A DNA stretch of 64,000 bases from Methylolobus aquaticus (GCA_004168015.1 SEYW01000008.1:1-64000), one strand, 5' to 3'. Shown: positions 34,225 to 43,436, counted from the first letter of the stretch. Notes: generated from the letters alone by a model not told the origin. Program-made: numbers and translations.

Positions 34225-36915
34225 TCAGGAGACGCGGGCTTCCTGCAGCAGGATGCGCAGTTCCGGCACGCAGGAACCGCAGTTCCGGCCCGCTTTGAGC
34301 AGGTCTCCGATCTCGGCGGTGGTCGTCAGGCCGTGCTCGCGGATCGCGGTGCGCAAGGTGTTGATACCGACACCGAAGCAGGAACACACCGTGCGCCCGG
34401 GGTCCTGCCCGGCCGCGGCTGGCCTGCCCGACAGCAGCGCGCGGCGCGCGTCCTCCGAAACTGCGCCGCCACCGAACAACGAACCCAGCCAGTCCCGTGC
34501 CGGGAGGCTCGCACCGGTTTCGACGAACAGGCAGAACGCCAGTTGCGATGCCGACAAACGGGCGCAGCGGTAGCGCCCGGCACGCGGATCGGAGAATTCC
34601 AGCCATTCGTCCCCGTCGCCCCCTCCCGCGGCACGCGCGGTGGCGCCCCAATCGTCCGGCGCGCCATCCCCGGCCAATTCGTAGAGCCAGTGACCGCGCC
34701 CGCGAATGGCGACACAGTAGGTCGCGTCCGGAAAGGCCAGCGGCTGGCGCGATAACGCAAAGCCCTGCCATGCGGAACGATAGGCCTCGACCCGCACCGG
34801 CGTGAATTTCGACTCGGGCTCGCCGGACACCGGATCGCAAGCCGGGCCGACCAGCGCATTGACCAAGGCACCGCGCGCATTGGCGTCGGTCCAGTGCATC
34901 GGCGCGAACACCGAACCGGACTGTTGCGCGTCGGTGACCCGGGCGCGGGCCAGCATCGTGCCGTGCCGGCTGATCAGACGCACCAGCGCACCGTCCATGA
35001 TTCCGAGGGCAGCCGCATCGCGCGGATGTAGTTCGGCATAGGGTTCGGACAGATGCGCGTTCAGCCGCGCCGCCTTGCCGGTCCGCGTCATCGTGTGCCA
35101 CTGATCACGGATGCGGCCGGTGTTCAGGATCAGCGGATACTCGGGATCGGTCGCCGACAGCGGTGCCCGGAACGCCACCGGGACAAAACGCGCGCGACGC
35201 CCGGCGCGGTCGGTCATGGCGGGCATCTCGAGACGGGCGCTGCCCTCCGGCATTTCCGTCGTAACCGGCCATTGCATGGGTTGCAGGCCGTCATACCCCT
35301 CGGCGTCCAGCCCGGACAGGCCCGCAATGTCGAACACGCGCCGCCCGGCGTTCCGATACCCCGAGAGCACGGCATGTTCGCGGAAGATCTCGTCGGGACC
35401 GTGGTACCGGAACGCCTCCCCATAACCCATCCGCCGCCCGACCTCGGCCAGCATCCACCAGTCCGCGCGCGCCTCGCCGGGCGCCGGCAGGAAGGCCCGC
35501 TGGCGCGAGATCCGGCGCTCGGAGTTGGTCACCGTGCCGTCCTTCTCGCCCCAGGCCAGCGCGGGCAGTTGCACATGGGCATAGCGGGACAGGTCCGTTC
35601 CCGCCTCGCAGTCGGATACCACCACGAACGGACAGGTGCCCAGCGCGGCGCGCGCGGCGTTGATATCGGGCAGGCTGGCGACCGGATTGGTCGCGATGAT
35701 CCACACCGCCTTGATCCGTCCTTCGCCGACTGCCCGGAACAGGTCGACGGCTTTCAGTCCCGGCCGCTCGGCGATGCGCGGCGAGCGCCAGAAATCCTGG
35801 ACGAGCTCGCGGTGATCGGCATTCTCGATGTCGAGGTGCGCCGCCAACTGGTTCGCAAGCCCTCCGACCTCACGCCCGCCCATCGCGTTCGGCTGGCCGG
35901 TCAGCGAAAACGGCCCCATTCCGGGCTGGCCGATACGGCCCGTCGCCAGATGCACGTTGACGATCGCGTTGACCTTGTCGGTGCCGGCGCTGGACTGGTT
36001 GACGCCCTGCGACCAGGCCGTCACGGCCTTCGGCGTCCGCGCGAACCAGTGGTAGAAGCACGACACATCGCCTTCCGCCAGACCGCAGGCCGCGGCGACC
36101 GCCGGAATGGAGAGCGCGGTCTGACGCGCCGCGTTGAGTGCCCCGGCCAGCCCTTCCGTGTGGCGCTCAATGAAATCGTAGTCCAGGCCGTCGTTGCGCC
36201 GCAGGTAGTCCAGCAGTCCGGCGAACAGGATCACGTCGGTGCCCGGCGCGACCGCGAGATGCAGGTCGGCCGATTCGGCGGTCGCCGTGCGGCGCGGATC
36301 GATCGTCACGAGACGCGCGGCCGGGTTCCGCTCCAGGGCCTTCATCAATCGCTGATGGATGACCGGATGACACCAGGCCGCATTCGAGCCGACCAGCACG
36401 ACGAGATCGGCCAGTTCCAGATCCTCGTAGCAGCCCGGCACCAGATCCTCCCCGAACGCGCGGCGGTGGCCGGCGACGCTGGAGGCCATGCACAGCCGCG
36501 AGTTCGTGTCGATGTTCGCCGAGCCGATGAAGCCCTTCATCAGCTTGTTCGCGACGTAATAGTCTTCGGTCAGCAACTGACCCGACACGTAGAAGGCGAC
36601 TGAATCGGGTCCATGCTCGGCGATGGCCTCACTGAAGCGCCGCGCGACCGTGTCCAGCGCGGTGTCCCATGAAACGCGCCGGCCGGCGATTTCCGGGTAC
36701 AGCAGCCGCGTGGCCAGCGACAGCGTTTCGCCCAGCGCCGATCCCTTCGAGCACAGGCGCCCATGGTTGGCCGGATGCTCGGGATCGCCCTTGATCCGAA
36801 CCCCCTTCGGCAGCGGCGTCGCGAGCACGCCACAACCGACGCCGCAGTAAGGGCACGTCGTCCTGACCGGACCCGGCTCCGAGTGCCCCGTCGTCTCCGG
36901 CGCCACGTGCGTCAT
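34225..36915 (-). CDS. nasA: Assimilatory nitrate reductase, molybdopterin catalytic subunit
   Basis: An 896-residue cytoplasmic Mo-bis(MGD) enzyme that reduces nitrate to nitrite. The N-terminal 4Fe-4S site is CPYCGVGC plus a distal cysteine in GRLCSKGS (residues about 20-57). The central molybdopterin oxidoreductase domain includes GSNAAWCHP, the C-terminal dinucleotide-binding domain starts near YPLILNTGRIRDQWHTMTRTG. A BFD-type [2Fe-2S] domain ends the protein (CSCFGVG ... NCGSCVPELR). The BFD tail is the NasA form that takes electrons without a separate NasB. It follows nirD by 4 bases. Confidence 0.95.
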   Translation of the reverse strand: MTHVAPETTGHSEPGPVRTTCPYCGVGCGVLATPLPKGVRIKGDPEHPANHGRLCSKGSALGETLSLATRLLYPEIAGRRVSWDTALDTVARRFSEAIAEHGPDSVAFYVSGQLLTEDYYVANKLMKGFIGSANIDTNSRLCMASSVAGHRRAFGEDLVPGCYEDLELADLVVLVGSNAAWCHPVIHQRLMKALERNPAARLVTIDPRRTATAESADLHLAVAPGTDVILFAGLLDYLRRNDGLDYDFIERHTEGLAGALNAARQTALSIPAVAAACGLAEGDVSCFYHWFARTPKAVTAWSQGVNQSSAGTDKVNAIVNVHLATGRIGQPGMGPFSLTGQPNAMGGREVGGLANQLAAHLDIENADHRELVQDFWRSPRIAERPGLKAVDLFRAVGEGRIKAVWIIATNPVASLPDINAARAALGTCPFVVVSDCEAGTDLSRYAHVQLPALAWGEKDGTVTNSERRISRQRAFLPAPGEARADWWMLAEVGRRMGYGEAFRYHGPDEIFREHAVLSGYRNAGRRVFDIAGLSGLDAEGYDGLQPMQWPVTTEMPEGSARLEMPAMTDRAGRRARFVPVAFRAPLSATDPEYPLILNTGRIRDQWHTMTRTGKAARLNAHLSEPYAELHPRDAAALGIMDGALVRLISRHGTMLARARVTDAQQSGSVFAPMHWTDANARGALVNALVGPACDPVSGEPESKFTPVRVEAYRSAWQGFALSRQPLAFPDATYCVAIRGRGHWLYELAGDGAPDDWGATARAAGGGDGDEWLEFSDPRAGRYRCARLSASQLAFCLFVETGASLPARDWLGSLFGGGAVSEDARRALLSGRPAAAGQDPGRTVCSCFGVGINTLRTAIREHGLTTTAEIGDLLKAGRNCGSCVPELRILLQEARVS

Positions 36916-36919
36916 CGCC

Positions 36920-37237
36920 TCAGACCTCGGCCAGTTGCAGCAACACCCGGTCCGCGTCGAGCCGCACCGGAAACCGGTTCACACAACCGTGATCCGGCGC
37001 CACGGCCTCGCCCGCAGCCAGATCGATGACCCAGTTGTGCAGCGGGCAGGCCACCTTGCGATCGTGCACGATGCCCTGCGACAGCGGACCCCCTTTGTGC
37101 GGACAGCGGTCCAGCACGGCAAACACCTCGTCCTCCACGGTACGAAACACCGCGATCGGCCCGCGCGGACTTTCCAGCACGCGCGCGCCCTGCCGCGGAA
37201 TGTCCGCCAGCAAACCCACCTCGATCCAGTCGCTCAT
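36920..37237 (-). CDS. nirD: Nitrite reductase small subunit (Rieske-like)
   Basis: A 105-residue NirD partner of NirB. The Rieske-type fold is visible with the cluster-binding positions C-P-H-K-G (DRCPHKGGPLSQG) and CPLHNW, both complete here, so a [2Fe-2S] cluster may be bound, unlike enteric NirD proteins that lost it. The ATG at 37237 overlaps the nirB stop by 4 bases, which favours it over a frame open to 37312. Confidence 0.92.
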   Translation of the reverse strand: MSDWIEVGLLADIPRQGARVLESPRGPIAVFRTVEDEVFAVLDRCPHKGGPLSQGIVHDRKVACPLHNWVIDLAAGEAVAPDHGCVNRFPVRLDADRVLLQLAEV

Positions 37238-39690
37238 GCCGCCAACCCCTTCCGGTCGATCCGGATCGGCTGAAACTCTTTGCGTTCCGCGCCGCGGGCG
37301 CGCTCCGCCCACGGGTCGACCTGCGCCGTGACCTGGGATTCCATGAAACGCTGGAACAAGGTCTTCCGGCCCGCCGCGTCATCGACGATACGCTGTTTCA
37401 CGTAGGGCAGCCCGACCCGTTCGATCCACGGCGCCGTGCGTTCCAGATAGCGCGCTTCCTCGCGGTAAAGCTGCATGAAGGCGCCGCAGTATTCCTTCAC
37501 CTGCTCTTCGGTTTCGACCTTGCAAAGGAAATCGGTCGCGCGGACCTTCACCCCGCCATTGCCGCCGACGTGCAACTCCCAGCCCGAATCGACCGCGACC
37601 ACGCCGAAGTCCTTGATCGTCGCCTCGGCGCAGTTCCGCGGGCAACCCGACACCGCCATCTTGAACTTGTGCGGGGTCCACGAACCCCAGGTCATCTTTT
37701 CCAGGTCGATGCCCATCCGCGTCGAGTCCTGCGTGCCGAAACGGCACCATTCCTGGCCGACACAGGTCTTGACGGTGCGCAGCGCCTTGCCGTAGGCATG
37801 TCCGGACACGAAGCCGGCAGCGTTCAGATCGGCCCACATCCGCGGCAGATCGTCCTTTTTGACACCGAGCAGGTCGATGCGCTGGCCGCCGGTGACCTTG
37901 ACGGTCGGCACGCGGTACTTCTCGGCCACCTCGGCGATGGCGCGCAGCTCGGCCGGCGTCGTCACACCGCCCCACATCCGCGGCACTACCGAGTACGTCC
38001 CGTCCTTCTGGATGTTCGCATGAGCGCGCTCGTTGATGAAGCGCGACTGCGCGTCGTCGCGGTATTCGGCCGGCCATTCGCACAACAGATAATAATTCAG
38101 CGCCGGGCGGCAGGACGCACAGCCGTCGACGGTGCCCCATTCCATGAACTGCATGACGGCCGGGATGCTCTTGAGCCCCTCCCGGCGGATCGCGGCGCGA
38201 ACCTCCTCGTGCGTGCGCTCGGTGCATTTGCACAGCGGTTTCTTCGCCGGCGTCACCGAATAGTCGCTGCCCAGGGTGCTGTGCAACAACTGTTCGACCA
38301 GGCCGGTGCACGATCCGCACGAGGCCGAGGCCTTGGTGTGCGCCCGCACGTCCTCCAGCGTGAACAGCTTTTGCTGGACGATCGCATCGACGATGGTCTT
38401 CTTGCAGACCCCGTTGCAGCCGCAGACCTCCGCGTCGTCCGGCAGCAGCGAAGCGCGATTCTGGTCGCCATGGCCGGAATCGCCGAGGTGCGCCTGGCCG
38501 AACAAGATGCTTTCGCGGAAGGCCGAGATGTCGGTGCCTTCGCGCATCAGCTGGAAATACCAGGCGCCGTCCCCGGTATCGCCGTACAGCACCGCCCCGC
38601 GCACCCGGTTCTCCTTGACGGTCAACTTCTTGTAAACGCCGCGCGCCGGATCCTGGTAGCACAGTTCCTCGTAGCCTTCGCCTCCCTGGAAATCGCCCGC
38701 CGAAAACAGGTCGATGCCGGTGACCTTGAGCTTCGTCGACGTGACCGAACCCTGGTAGCGGGCGATGCCGAACTCGACCAGATGATCAGCGCAGACCTTG
38801 GCCTGCTCGAACAGCGGCGCAACCAGACCGAACAACTGGCCGCGGTGCTGCACGCATTCGCCGACCGCGTAGATGCGCGGATCGTAGGTCTGCATCGTGT
38901 CGTTGACGACGATCCCGCGTTCGCAGTGCAGGCCGGCCGCCTTGGCGAGTTCGATATTCGGGCGGATGCCGACGGCCATGACCACCAGATCGGCCGGGAT
39001 TTCGGTGCCGTCCTTGAAGCGGACCGCGCGCACCCGGTCCTCGCCGAGCAGCGCCTCGGTCTGCGCCTCCATCATGAAGCGGAGCCCATCCTGTTCCAGC
39101 GCCCGCTTCAGCAGCGCCGACGCGGGTTTGTCGAGCTGCCGTTCCATCAGGCTGTCGAGGATGTGCACGACGGTGACCTCCATGCCGCGCTTACGCAGCC
39201 CGTTGGCCGCCTCCAGACCGAGCAGCCCGCCACCGATCACGACCGCATGGCGGAATTTCTCGGCGGCGTCGATCATCCGGTCCACATCCTTGACGTCGCG
39301 GAAACCGATTACCCCCGGCAGATCCTTGCCCGGGAACGGAATGATCACCGGGTTCGAACCGGTCGCCAGCAGCAGCCGGTCGTACGCCGTCTCGAGGCCA
39401 TCGGCGGTCCGCACGAGACGCCGGCGCCGATCGATTGCGACGATCGTCTTGCCCTTGTGCAGCGTGATGCCGTTCTTCCAGTACCAGTCCTCATCGTTCA
39501 GCACGATGTCCTTGAGCGTCTTTTCACCGGCCAGCACCGGCGACAGCAGTATCCGGTTGTAGTTGCAGTGCGGCTCGGCGCCGAATACCGTGATCTCGTA
39601 GGCCTCCGGCGAGCGCTTCAGGACTTCCTCGACGGTCCGGATGCCCGCCATGCCGTTGCCGATCACGATCAGTTTCTGTTTGGCTTTCAT
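37234..39690 (-). CDS. nirB: NADH-dependent assimilatory nitrite reductase large subunit
   Basis: An 818-residue enzyme that reduces nitrite to ammonia with NADH. An FAD/NAD(P) reductase half (LIVIGNGMAGIRTVEEVL; ATGSNPVIIPFPGKDLPGV) covers residues 1-400. BFD-like [2Fe-2S] sites follow (CGCNGVCKKTIVDAI, SCGSCTGLVEQLL, then CASCRPALNYY). The siroheme/4Fe-4S domain ends the protein with TCVGQEWCRFGTQDS and SGCPRNCAEATIKDFGV. The ATG at 39690 has GAGGAG five bases upstream, better placed than the GTG two codons before. It lies 57 bases after the kinase gene in the same operon. Confidence 0.95.
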   Translation of the reverse strand: MKAKQKLIVIGNGMAGIRTVEEVLKRSPEAYEITVFGAEPHCNYNRILLSPVLAGEKTLKDIVLNDEDWYWKNGITLHKGKTIVAIDRRRRLVRTADGLETAYDRLLLATGSNPVIIPFPGKDLPGVIGFRDVKDVDRMIDAAEKFRHAVVIGGGLLGLEAANGLRKRGMEVTVVHILDSLMERQLDKPASALLKRALEQDGLRFMMEAQTEALLGEDRVRAVRFKDGTEIPADLVVMAVGIRPNIELAKAAGLHCERGIVVNDTMQTYDPRIYAVGECVQHRGQLFGLVAPLFEQAKVCADHLVEFGIARYQGSVTSTKLKVTGIDLFSAGDFQGGEGYEELCYQDPARGVYKKLTVKENRVRGAVLYGDTGDGAWYFQLMREGTDISAFRESILFGQAHLGDSGHGDQNRASLLPDDAEVCGCNGVCKKTIVDAIVQQKLFTLEDVRAHTKASASCGSCTGLVEQLLHSTLGSDYSVTPAKKPLCKCTERTHEEVRAAIRREGLKSIPAVMQFMEWGTVDGCASCRPALNYYLLCEWPAEYRDDAQSRFINERAHANIQKDGTYSVVPRMWGGVTTPAELRAIAEVAEKYRVPTVKVTGGQRIDLLGVKKDDLPRMWADLNAAGFVSGHAYGKALRTVKTCVGQEWCRFGTQDSTRMGIDLEKMTWGSWTPHKFKMAVSGCPRNCAEATIKDFGVVAVDSGWELHVGGNGGVKVRATDFLCKVETEEQVKEYCGAFMQLYREEARYLERTAPWIERVGLPYVKQRIVDDAAGRKTLFQRFMESQVTAQVDPWAERARGAERKEFQPIRIDRKGLAA

Positions 39691-39747
39691 CGCCACTCCT
39701 CGCGCGCTGCGCGATCTTTCGTTGGGTAAAACCGGTTCATCCGACCG

Positions 39748-41466
39748 CTAGCCCGGCAGGCTGCGGAAGCCGAACCAGAACAGCAGGAAAAGGAACTGCG
39801 CGATCGCCGCGATCTGCCAGGCCCGCGCGGGATGGCGGCGGAACCAGGGTGGCTGCGGCACCGGCGCACGCTGCCCGCCCTTCGCCAGGCCATGCTCCAG
39901 ATCGAAGGCCAGTTCGATCGTGTCGGCATAGCGATCCTTGGGGTCGGGCGCCACCGCGCGCTGGATCACGGCACCGAGCCAGGCCGGAAGGTCCGGGCGG
40001 TGCTTTTCGAGCGGATGGAAGCCGACGAAACGCGGATGCGTGAACGGTTCGATCTCGCCGTAGGGGTAGTGACCGCCCGCGAACAGCCGGTAAAGGGTCA
40101 CACCGACCGCAAACACATCGGTGACGACGCTCGCCCGCGCGTCCCGAAACAACTCGGGCGCCAGATAGCTGGCCGTGCCCGGCATGGGCGCCTCGGGCAG
40201 GTCGCCGCGTTCCGGCAGCGACGCCACACCGAGATCGAGCAGCTTGAGCCCGCCATCCTCGAGCAGGAGCACGTTTTCGGGCTTGATGTCCCGATGGATC
40301 ACGCCGCGGCGATGCAGCGCGTGCACCGCGCGACACAGCTTCAGCGTCACGTCGAGGCCGGCATCGAAGCTGACCGGCGGCTGCGCGACGAGCCGTGACT
40401 CCAGGGTGTCGCCACGGTAGTGCGGCATGACCGAATACAGTCGGGTCTGGCGACCCGGCGCCTGCTCGATGATCTCGGCCAGCCAGGGGCTCTTGATGCG
40501 CAGGCCGATCCAGGCTTCGCGCGTGAAGGCTTCCAGGTACTCCCGTTCGCTGACGACGCACGGGTGCGGAAATTTCAGCACCACGCCGGAGCCGGTCCGC
40601 CGGTCGTTCGCGATGAACAGACAGCTATATCGCCCCTTCGACAACACGTGTTCGAGTACGTAGTCGTCGACCGTGTGGCCCACTTCGGGCAACTCCAGCA
40701 CCGCCAGTTCGCCGAGGCTCTCGTACAACCCGTCGGTGCCCGGCGGCGGCAACGAGATCACGTCGACCACGGCAACCGTGATGTTGTCGCTGCCGTCTTC
40801 TTGCAGCGCGGCGTCCGCCAGGGAGTCGGCGCAGGCCTGCGGGTGCTGGCGTTGCCGCAATACCTCCCAGATCGCCTCGGAGGGTAAGGCCCCGTGCAGT
40901 CCGTCCGTGCACAACACATAGCGGTCGTGCGCTTCCAGCGGATGTACCTCGCAATCGGCCGGCACGGCGCTGTCGAAACCCACGGCCCGCGTCAGGACAT
41001 GGTCCAGGCCTGGCGCGGTCAAGGCATGGTCGCGGGTCAGGCGGTCCAGGCGCTCGCCCCGCAACCGGTAGATGCGCGAGTCGCCGATATGCACGGTGTG
41101 GGCCTGCCGCCGGTCCAGCACGAGTGCGCTGAAGGTCGTCGCCATGCCGCGGTGACCCGGATCCTGGCGGCCCATCGCGTGGATCCAGCCATTGACGGCC
41201 GACAGCGCGCGGGACGCACGGCGGTGAGCGCCCAGGGTTTCGGGTAGTCCCGAGAATCCTTCGATAAATCCGCGCACGCACACCTCCGCCGCCGTGCGGC
41301 CACCGGGCAGACCGCCGCAACCGTCGGCAACGACGGCCAGCACCTCCGTGTGAGCGGTCATCCCGCCCGCCGGACAGACCAGGCCGACATAGTCCTGGTT
41401 GTCCGCCCGGCGGCCCTGCCGCGTCGCGAAACCGGCCTGCACGATCAGCCCCGAGTCCCGTGACAT
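39748..41466 (-). CDS. Bifunctional PP2C phosphatase / Ser-Thr protein kinase, membrane anchored
   Basis: A 572-residue fusion. Residues 1-240 are a PP2C phosphatase with all metal-site motifs (RADNQDYVG, ADGCGG, GDSRIYRL, CTDGLHG, DGSDNITV). From about 270 to 540 is a Hanks-type kinase: VVLKFPHP (lysine), VIHRDIKPENVLLL (catalytic loop, near residue 392), LDLGVAS in place of DFG, and GTASYLAPELF. A single helix near the C-terminus (WQIAAIAQFLFLLFWFGF) anchors it with both domains inside. Its place between narK and nirB implies post-translational control of nitrate transport or reduction. The frame runs open to 42948, but that part is antisense-free overlap with narK and is not used; the ATG at 41466 starts the PP2C domain. 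Confidence 0.88.
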   Translation of the reverse strand: MSRDSGLIVQAGFATRQGRRADNQDYVGLVCPAGGMTAHTEVLAVVADGCGGLPGGRTAAEVCVRGFIEGFSGLPETLGAHRRASRALSAVNGWIHAMGRQDPGHRGMATTFSALVLDRRQAHTVHIGDSRIYRLRGERLDRLTRDHALTAPGLDHVLTRAVGFDSAVPADCEVHPLEAHDRYVLCTDGLHGALPSEAIWEVLRQRQHPQACADSLADAALQEDGSDNITVAVVDVISLPPPGTDGLYESLGELAVLELPEVGHTVDDYVLEHVLSKGRYSCLFIANDRRTGSGVVLKFPHPCVVSEREYLEAFTREAWIGLRIKSPWLAEIIEQAPGRQTRLYSVMPHYRGDTLESRLVAQPPVSFDAGLDVTLKLCRAVHALHRRGVIHRDIKPENVLLLEDGGLKLLDLGVASLPERGDLPEAPMPGTASYLAPELFRDARASVVTDVFAVGVTLYRLFAGGHYPYGEIEPFTHPRFVGFHPLEKHRPDLPAWLGAVIQRAVAPDPKDRYADTIELAFDLEHGLAKGGQRAPVPQPPWFRRHPARAWQIAAIAQFLFLLFWFGFRSLPG

Positions 41467-41483
41467 GCGATCGCGAAGCGCGG

Positions 41484-42764
41484 CTAGACCCGGGCGCCGG
41501 ATACGGCGCCCCAGGTCGTCCGCCAGCGGCGCTTGACCCATGTCAGTCCGAGTAGCCCCAGCAGCGGCAGGCCGGCAAACACGCTGAAACCGGCCGCGAA
41601 GCCGTGCTGCAGATCCCAGGACAGACCCAAGGCCTTGGCCAGAAAGAATCCGCCGACGCCGCCGGCCGCACCGACCAGGCCCGTCATCACGCCGATCTCG
41701 CCGCGAAAGCGCAGCGGCACCAGCTGGAACACCGAGCCGTTGCCCATGCCGAGCGCCATCGCCCCGACGAAGAAAATGGCGACCGCGACCCAGGCGACCC
41801 GCGGCAGATCGCCGAGTGCCCATCCGGCGACCTTGGCGTCGGTGGCCTGCGCCGCTGCCGGCAGCGGCCCTTCCGGCAGGAACGAGATGGTGAGGTAGCT
41901 GAGCGATACGATCACGAACAGGATCTGCAAGGCCTTGATCCCGCCGATCCGGTCGGCGATCAGCCCGCCGACCGGACGGAACATCGACCCGCCGAACACG
42001 ACGATCGCCGACATCATGCCGGCAGCGATCCCCGAGACGTGGTACCAGTTCGTGAAATACAGCGGCAGCGCATTGCCGAGGCCGACGAAGCCGCCGAAGG
42101 TGATCGAGTAGAAGAACATGAACCACCAGGTGTCGGCATCGGCCATCAGGGCCGCGTAGTTCTTCCAGGTGACCGGGCGGCGCTTTTCCGGCGCGTCCTT
42201 GACCAGCACCGCGTAGATGATCAGCACCAGCAGCAGCGGCAGGGTCAGGAAACCGAACACCGACTGCCAGCCAAAGGTCTCGGCCAGCCACGGCACGATC
42301 ATCGAATCCAGCACGACGCCCATGTTCCCGGCGCCGGCGATACCCATGACAATCCCCTGATATTGCGGCGGATACCAGCGGCTGGCCTGCGGCAGGGCCA
42401 CCGAGAAGCTGGCGCCGGCCACACCCAGCAGCAGGCCCAGCAGTTCGACCGCCAGCTTGGAATGCAGGCCGAAGAAGAACACGTAGACGAGGCCGGCAAT
42501 GACCAGCGTCTGCGCCAGCACCCCGGTGCGCTTGGGTCCGAAGTGATCCGCCAGCATGCCGAGCGGAATCCGCAGGATCGCCCCGGACAGGATCGGGATG
42601 GCGACGATCGTGAATTTCTCGCCGACCGGGAGGCCCAGTTCCTGGGTTATGTAAAGGGCGAGCGGCCCCAGCATCACCCAGACCATGAACGACACGTCGA
42701 AATAAAGGAAGGCCGACAGCAAGGTGGGCCAGTGTCCGGCCTGCCTGAACTCTTTGAACTTCAT
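41484..42764 (-). CDS. narK: Nitrate/nitrite MFS transporter (NarK/NasA family)
   Basis: A 426-residue, 12-helix nitrate porter of the NNP family. Signature segments include the first-helix region with a conserved Arg (SGAILRIPLGMLADHFGPKRTG) and the glycine-rich nitrate signatures AGAGNMGVVLDSM and GLVGAAGGVGGFFLA. It brings nitrate into the cytoplasm for NasA. It is first in the operon. The ATG at 42764 (MKFKEFRQAGHWPTLL) matches the family start; the reading frame upstream to 42854 runs into the leader terminator. A 150-base leader with an antitermination device precedes it. Confidence 0.93.
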   Translation of the reverse strand: MKFKEFRQAGHWPTLLSAFLYFDVSFMVWVMLGPLALYITQELGLPVGEKFTIVAIPILSGAILRIPLGMLADHFGPKRTGVLAQTLVIAGLVYVFFFGLHSKLAVELLGLLLGVAGASFSVALPQASRWYPPQYQGIVMGIAGAGNMGVVLDSMIVPWLAETFGWQSVFGFLTLPLLLVLIIYAVLVKDAPEKRRPVTWKNYAALMADADTWWFMFFYSITFGGFVGLGNALPLYFTNWYHVSGIAAGMMSAIVVFGGSMFRPVGGLIADRIGGIKALQILFVIVSLSYLTISFLPEGPLPAAAQATDAKVAGWALGDLPRVAWVAVAIFFVGAMALGMGNGSVFQLVPLRFRGEIGVMTGLVGAAGGVGGFFLAKALGLSWDLQHGFAAGFSVFAGLPLLGLLGLTWVKRRWRTTWGAVSGARV

Positions 42765-42836
42765 GAAACACCCATGGAGTTGGATCGTGATCACGAGGTC
42801 CCGCGACGGGATGACAAAGGCTGACCGGCAGGCAAT

Positions 42837-42881
42837 AAAAAAGGCGCCGGGCAACTGGTAGACCAGTCGCGGGACGCCTTT
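42837..42881 (-). terminator. Intrinsic leader terminator before narK
   Basis: On the minus strand AAAGGCGTC...GCGACTGG (42881-42863) pairs with CCAGTTGC...GGCGCCTTT (42858-42840) around a TCTA loop, then a run of six T (42842-42837). It lies between promoter and narK, 73 bases before the ATG, so it attenuates the whole operon unless opposed. Its 5' arm overlaps the second ANTAR hairpin. Confidence 0.88.
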
Positions 42882-42915
42882 GTCCGCTGATTCGCCACCG
42901 CCATTGGCGCGAATC
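42869..42915 (-). promoter_or_regulatory. ANTAR (NasT) RNA target in narK leader
   Basis: Two adjacent stem-loops on the minus strand. P1 (42915-42889): GATTCGC/GCGAATC outer stem with one bulged G and hexaloop AATGGC. P2 (42887-42869): GGAC[AAAGGC]GTCC plus GC/GC across a bulged C. Both hexaloops have A at position 1 and G at position 4, the known ANTAR recognition rule. Formation of P2 uses bases 42881-42869 of the terminator 5' arm, so binding of NasT and termination exclude each other. Confidence 0.88.
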
Positions 42916-42931
42916 GCATGACCTTACGTAT

Positions 42932-42947
42932 AACAACGTTCGTGCCA
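42932..42947 (-). promoter_or_regulatory. Sigma-54 promoter for the nitrate operon
   Basis: TGGCACGAACGTTGTT on the minus strand matches the -24/-12 consensus TGGCACG-N4-TTGCW except for T in place of C at the GC element. It would start transcription near 42921, a few bases before hairpin P1, exactly where a leader start is needed. Confidence 0.7.
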
Positions 42948-43436
42948 TCGCCGCCCTAAAGTCGCAACACGTTGTTCTGAATAATTAAAACTGGACGCTG
43001 ATACGGCGAGAGCGAAAGCGATACGCTTCGATCCTGCGCCATCGTGGGGCGCACCTCCCCGTTGTGTGGCATCACTCCGGCACTACCCCTCCAACCTACC
43101 CCGTAATTGCCCCCTTGCTGGCCAGGTAACTATTCACGCCCCCCTAGCGGGAGCGGTCCGGGAGTCCGAGACACGCCGTGAATCCGTACCTGGAGGCTAG
43201 CCTGCGGGTTCCCTCCCGCAGACGGTCTCGCTCTCCCGGCCCGCTCCCAGTGCCCAGCCAGGCTGGCAGGGTGAATGGTTACGCTCGCCAGCGGCGTCAA
43301 AGCGGTGCACGGACGGGCGACGATCCCCCAGAACGGCAGACCATGGTGCGTTCCGGGGTCCGTCAGCGCGGGGAAAACGCGTTGCCTGCGTGCGTTAGTG
43401 GCGATTAAACAATCGCTTGCAATTTACCTTGGGAGA
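42948..43436. other. Divergent intergenic region between the two sigma-54 promoters
   Basis: About 490 bases without a gene. It should carry activator (NtrC-type) sites for both promoters; I see only partial GGTGC-like half-sites near 43302 and 43343 and no full consensus. A hairpin with 7-base arms CTGCGGG/CCCGCAG lies at 43202-43221. Confidence 0.45.

Noticed and set aside
35053-36603. 516-codon plus-strand frame opposite nasA
   Set aside because: Mirror frame of a high-GC gene; composition is Arg/His/Gln-rich and no family motif is visible.
37570-39729. 719-codon plus-strand frame opposite nirB
   Set aside because: Same artefact: it follows the codon periodicity of nirB and resembles no protein family.
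41467-42948. Open frame extending the kinase gene upstream to 42948
   Set aside because: It overlaps narK on the same strand in another frame, has arginine/glycine-rich non-family sequence, and the PP2C domain begins exactly at the ATG at 41466.
42916-42960. Possible further hexaloop hairpins upstream of P1 in the narK region
   Set aside because: Candidate loops (AAGGTC, ATGGCA) have only 2-3 paired bases and mostly lie upstream of the predicted sigma-54 transcription start.
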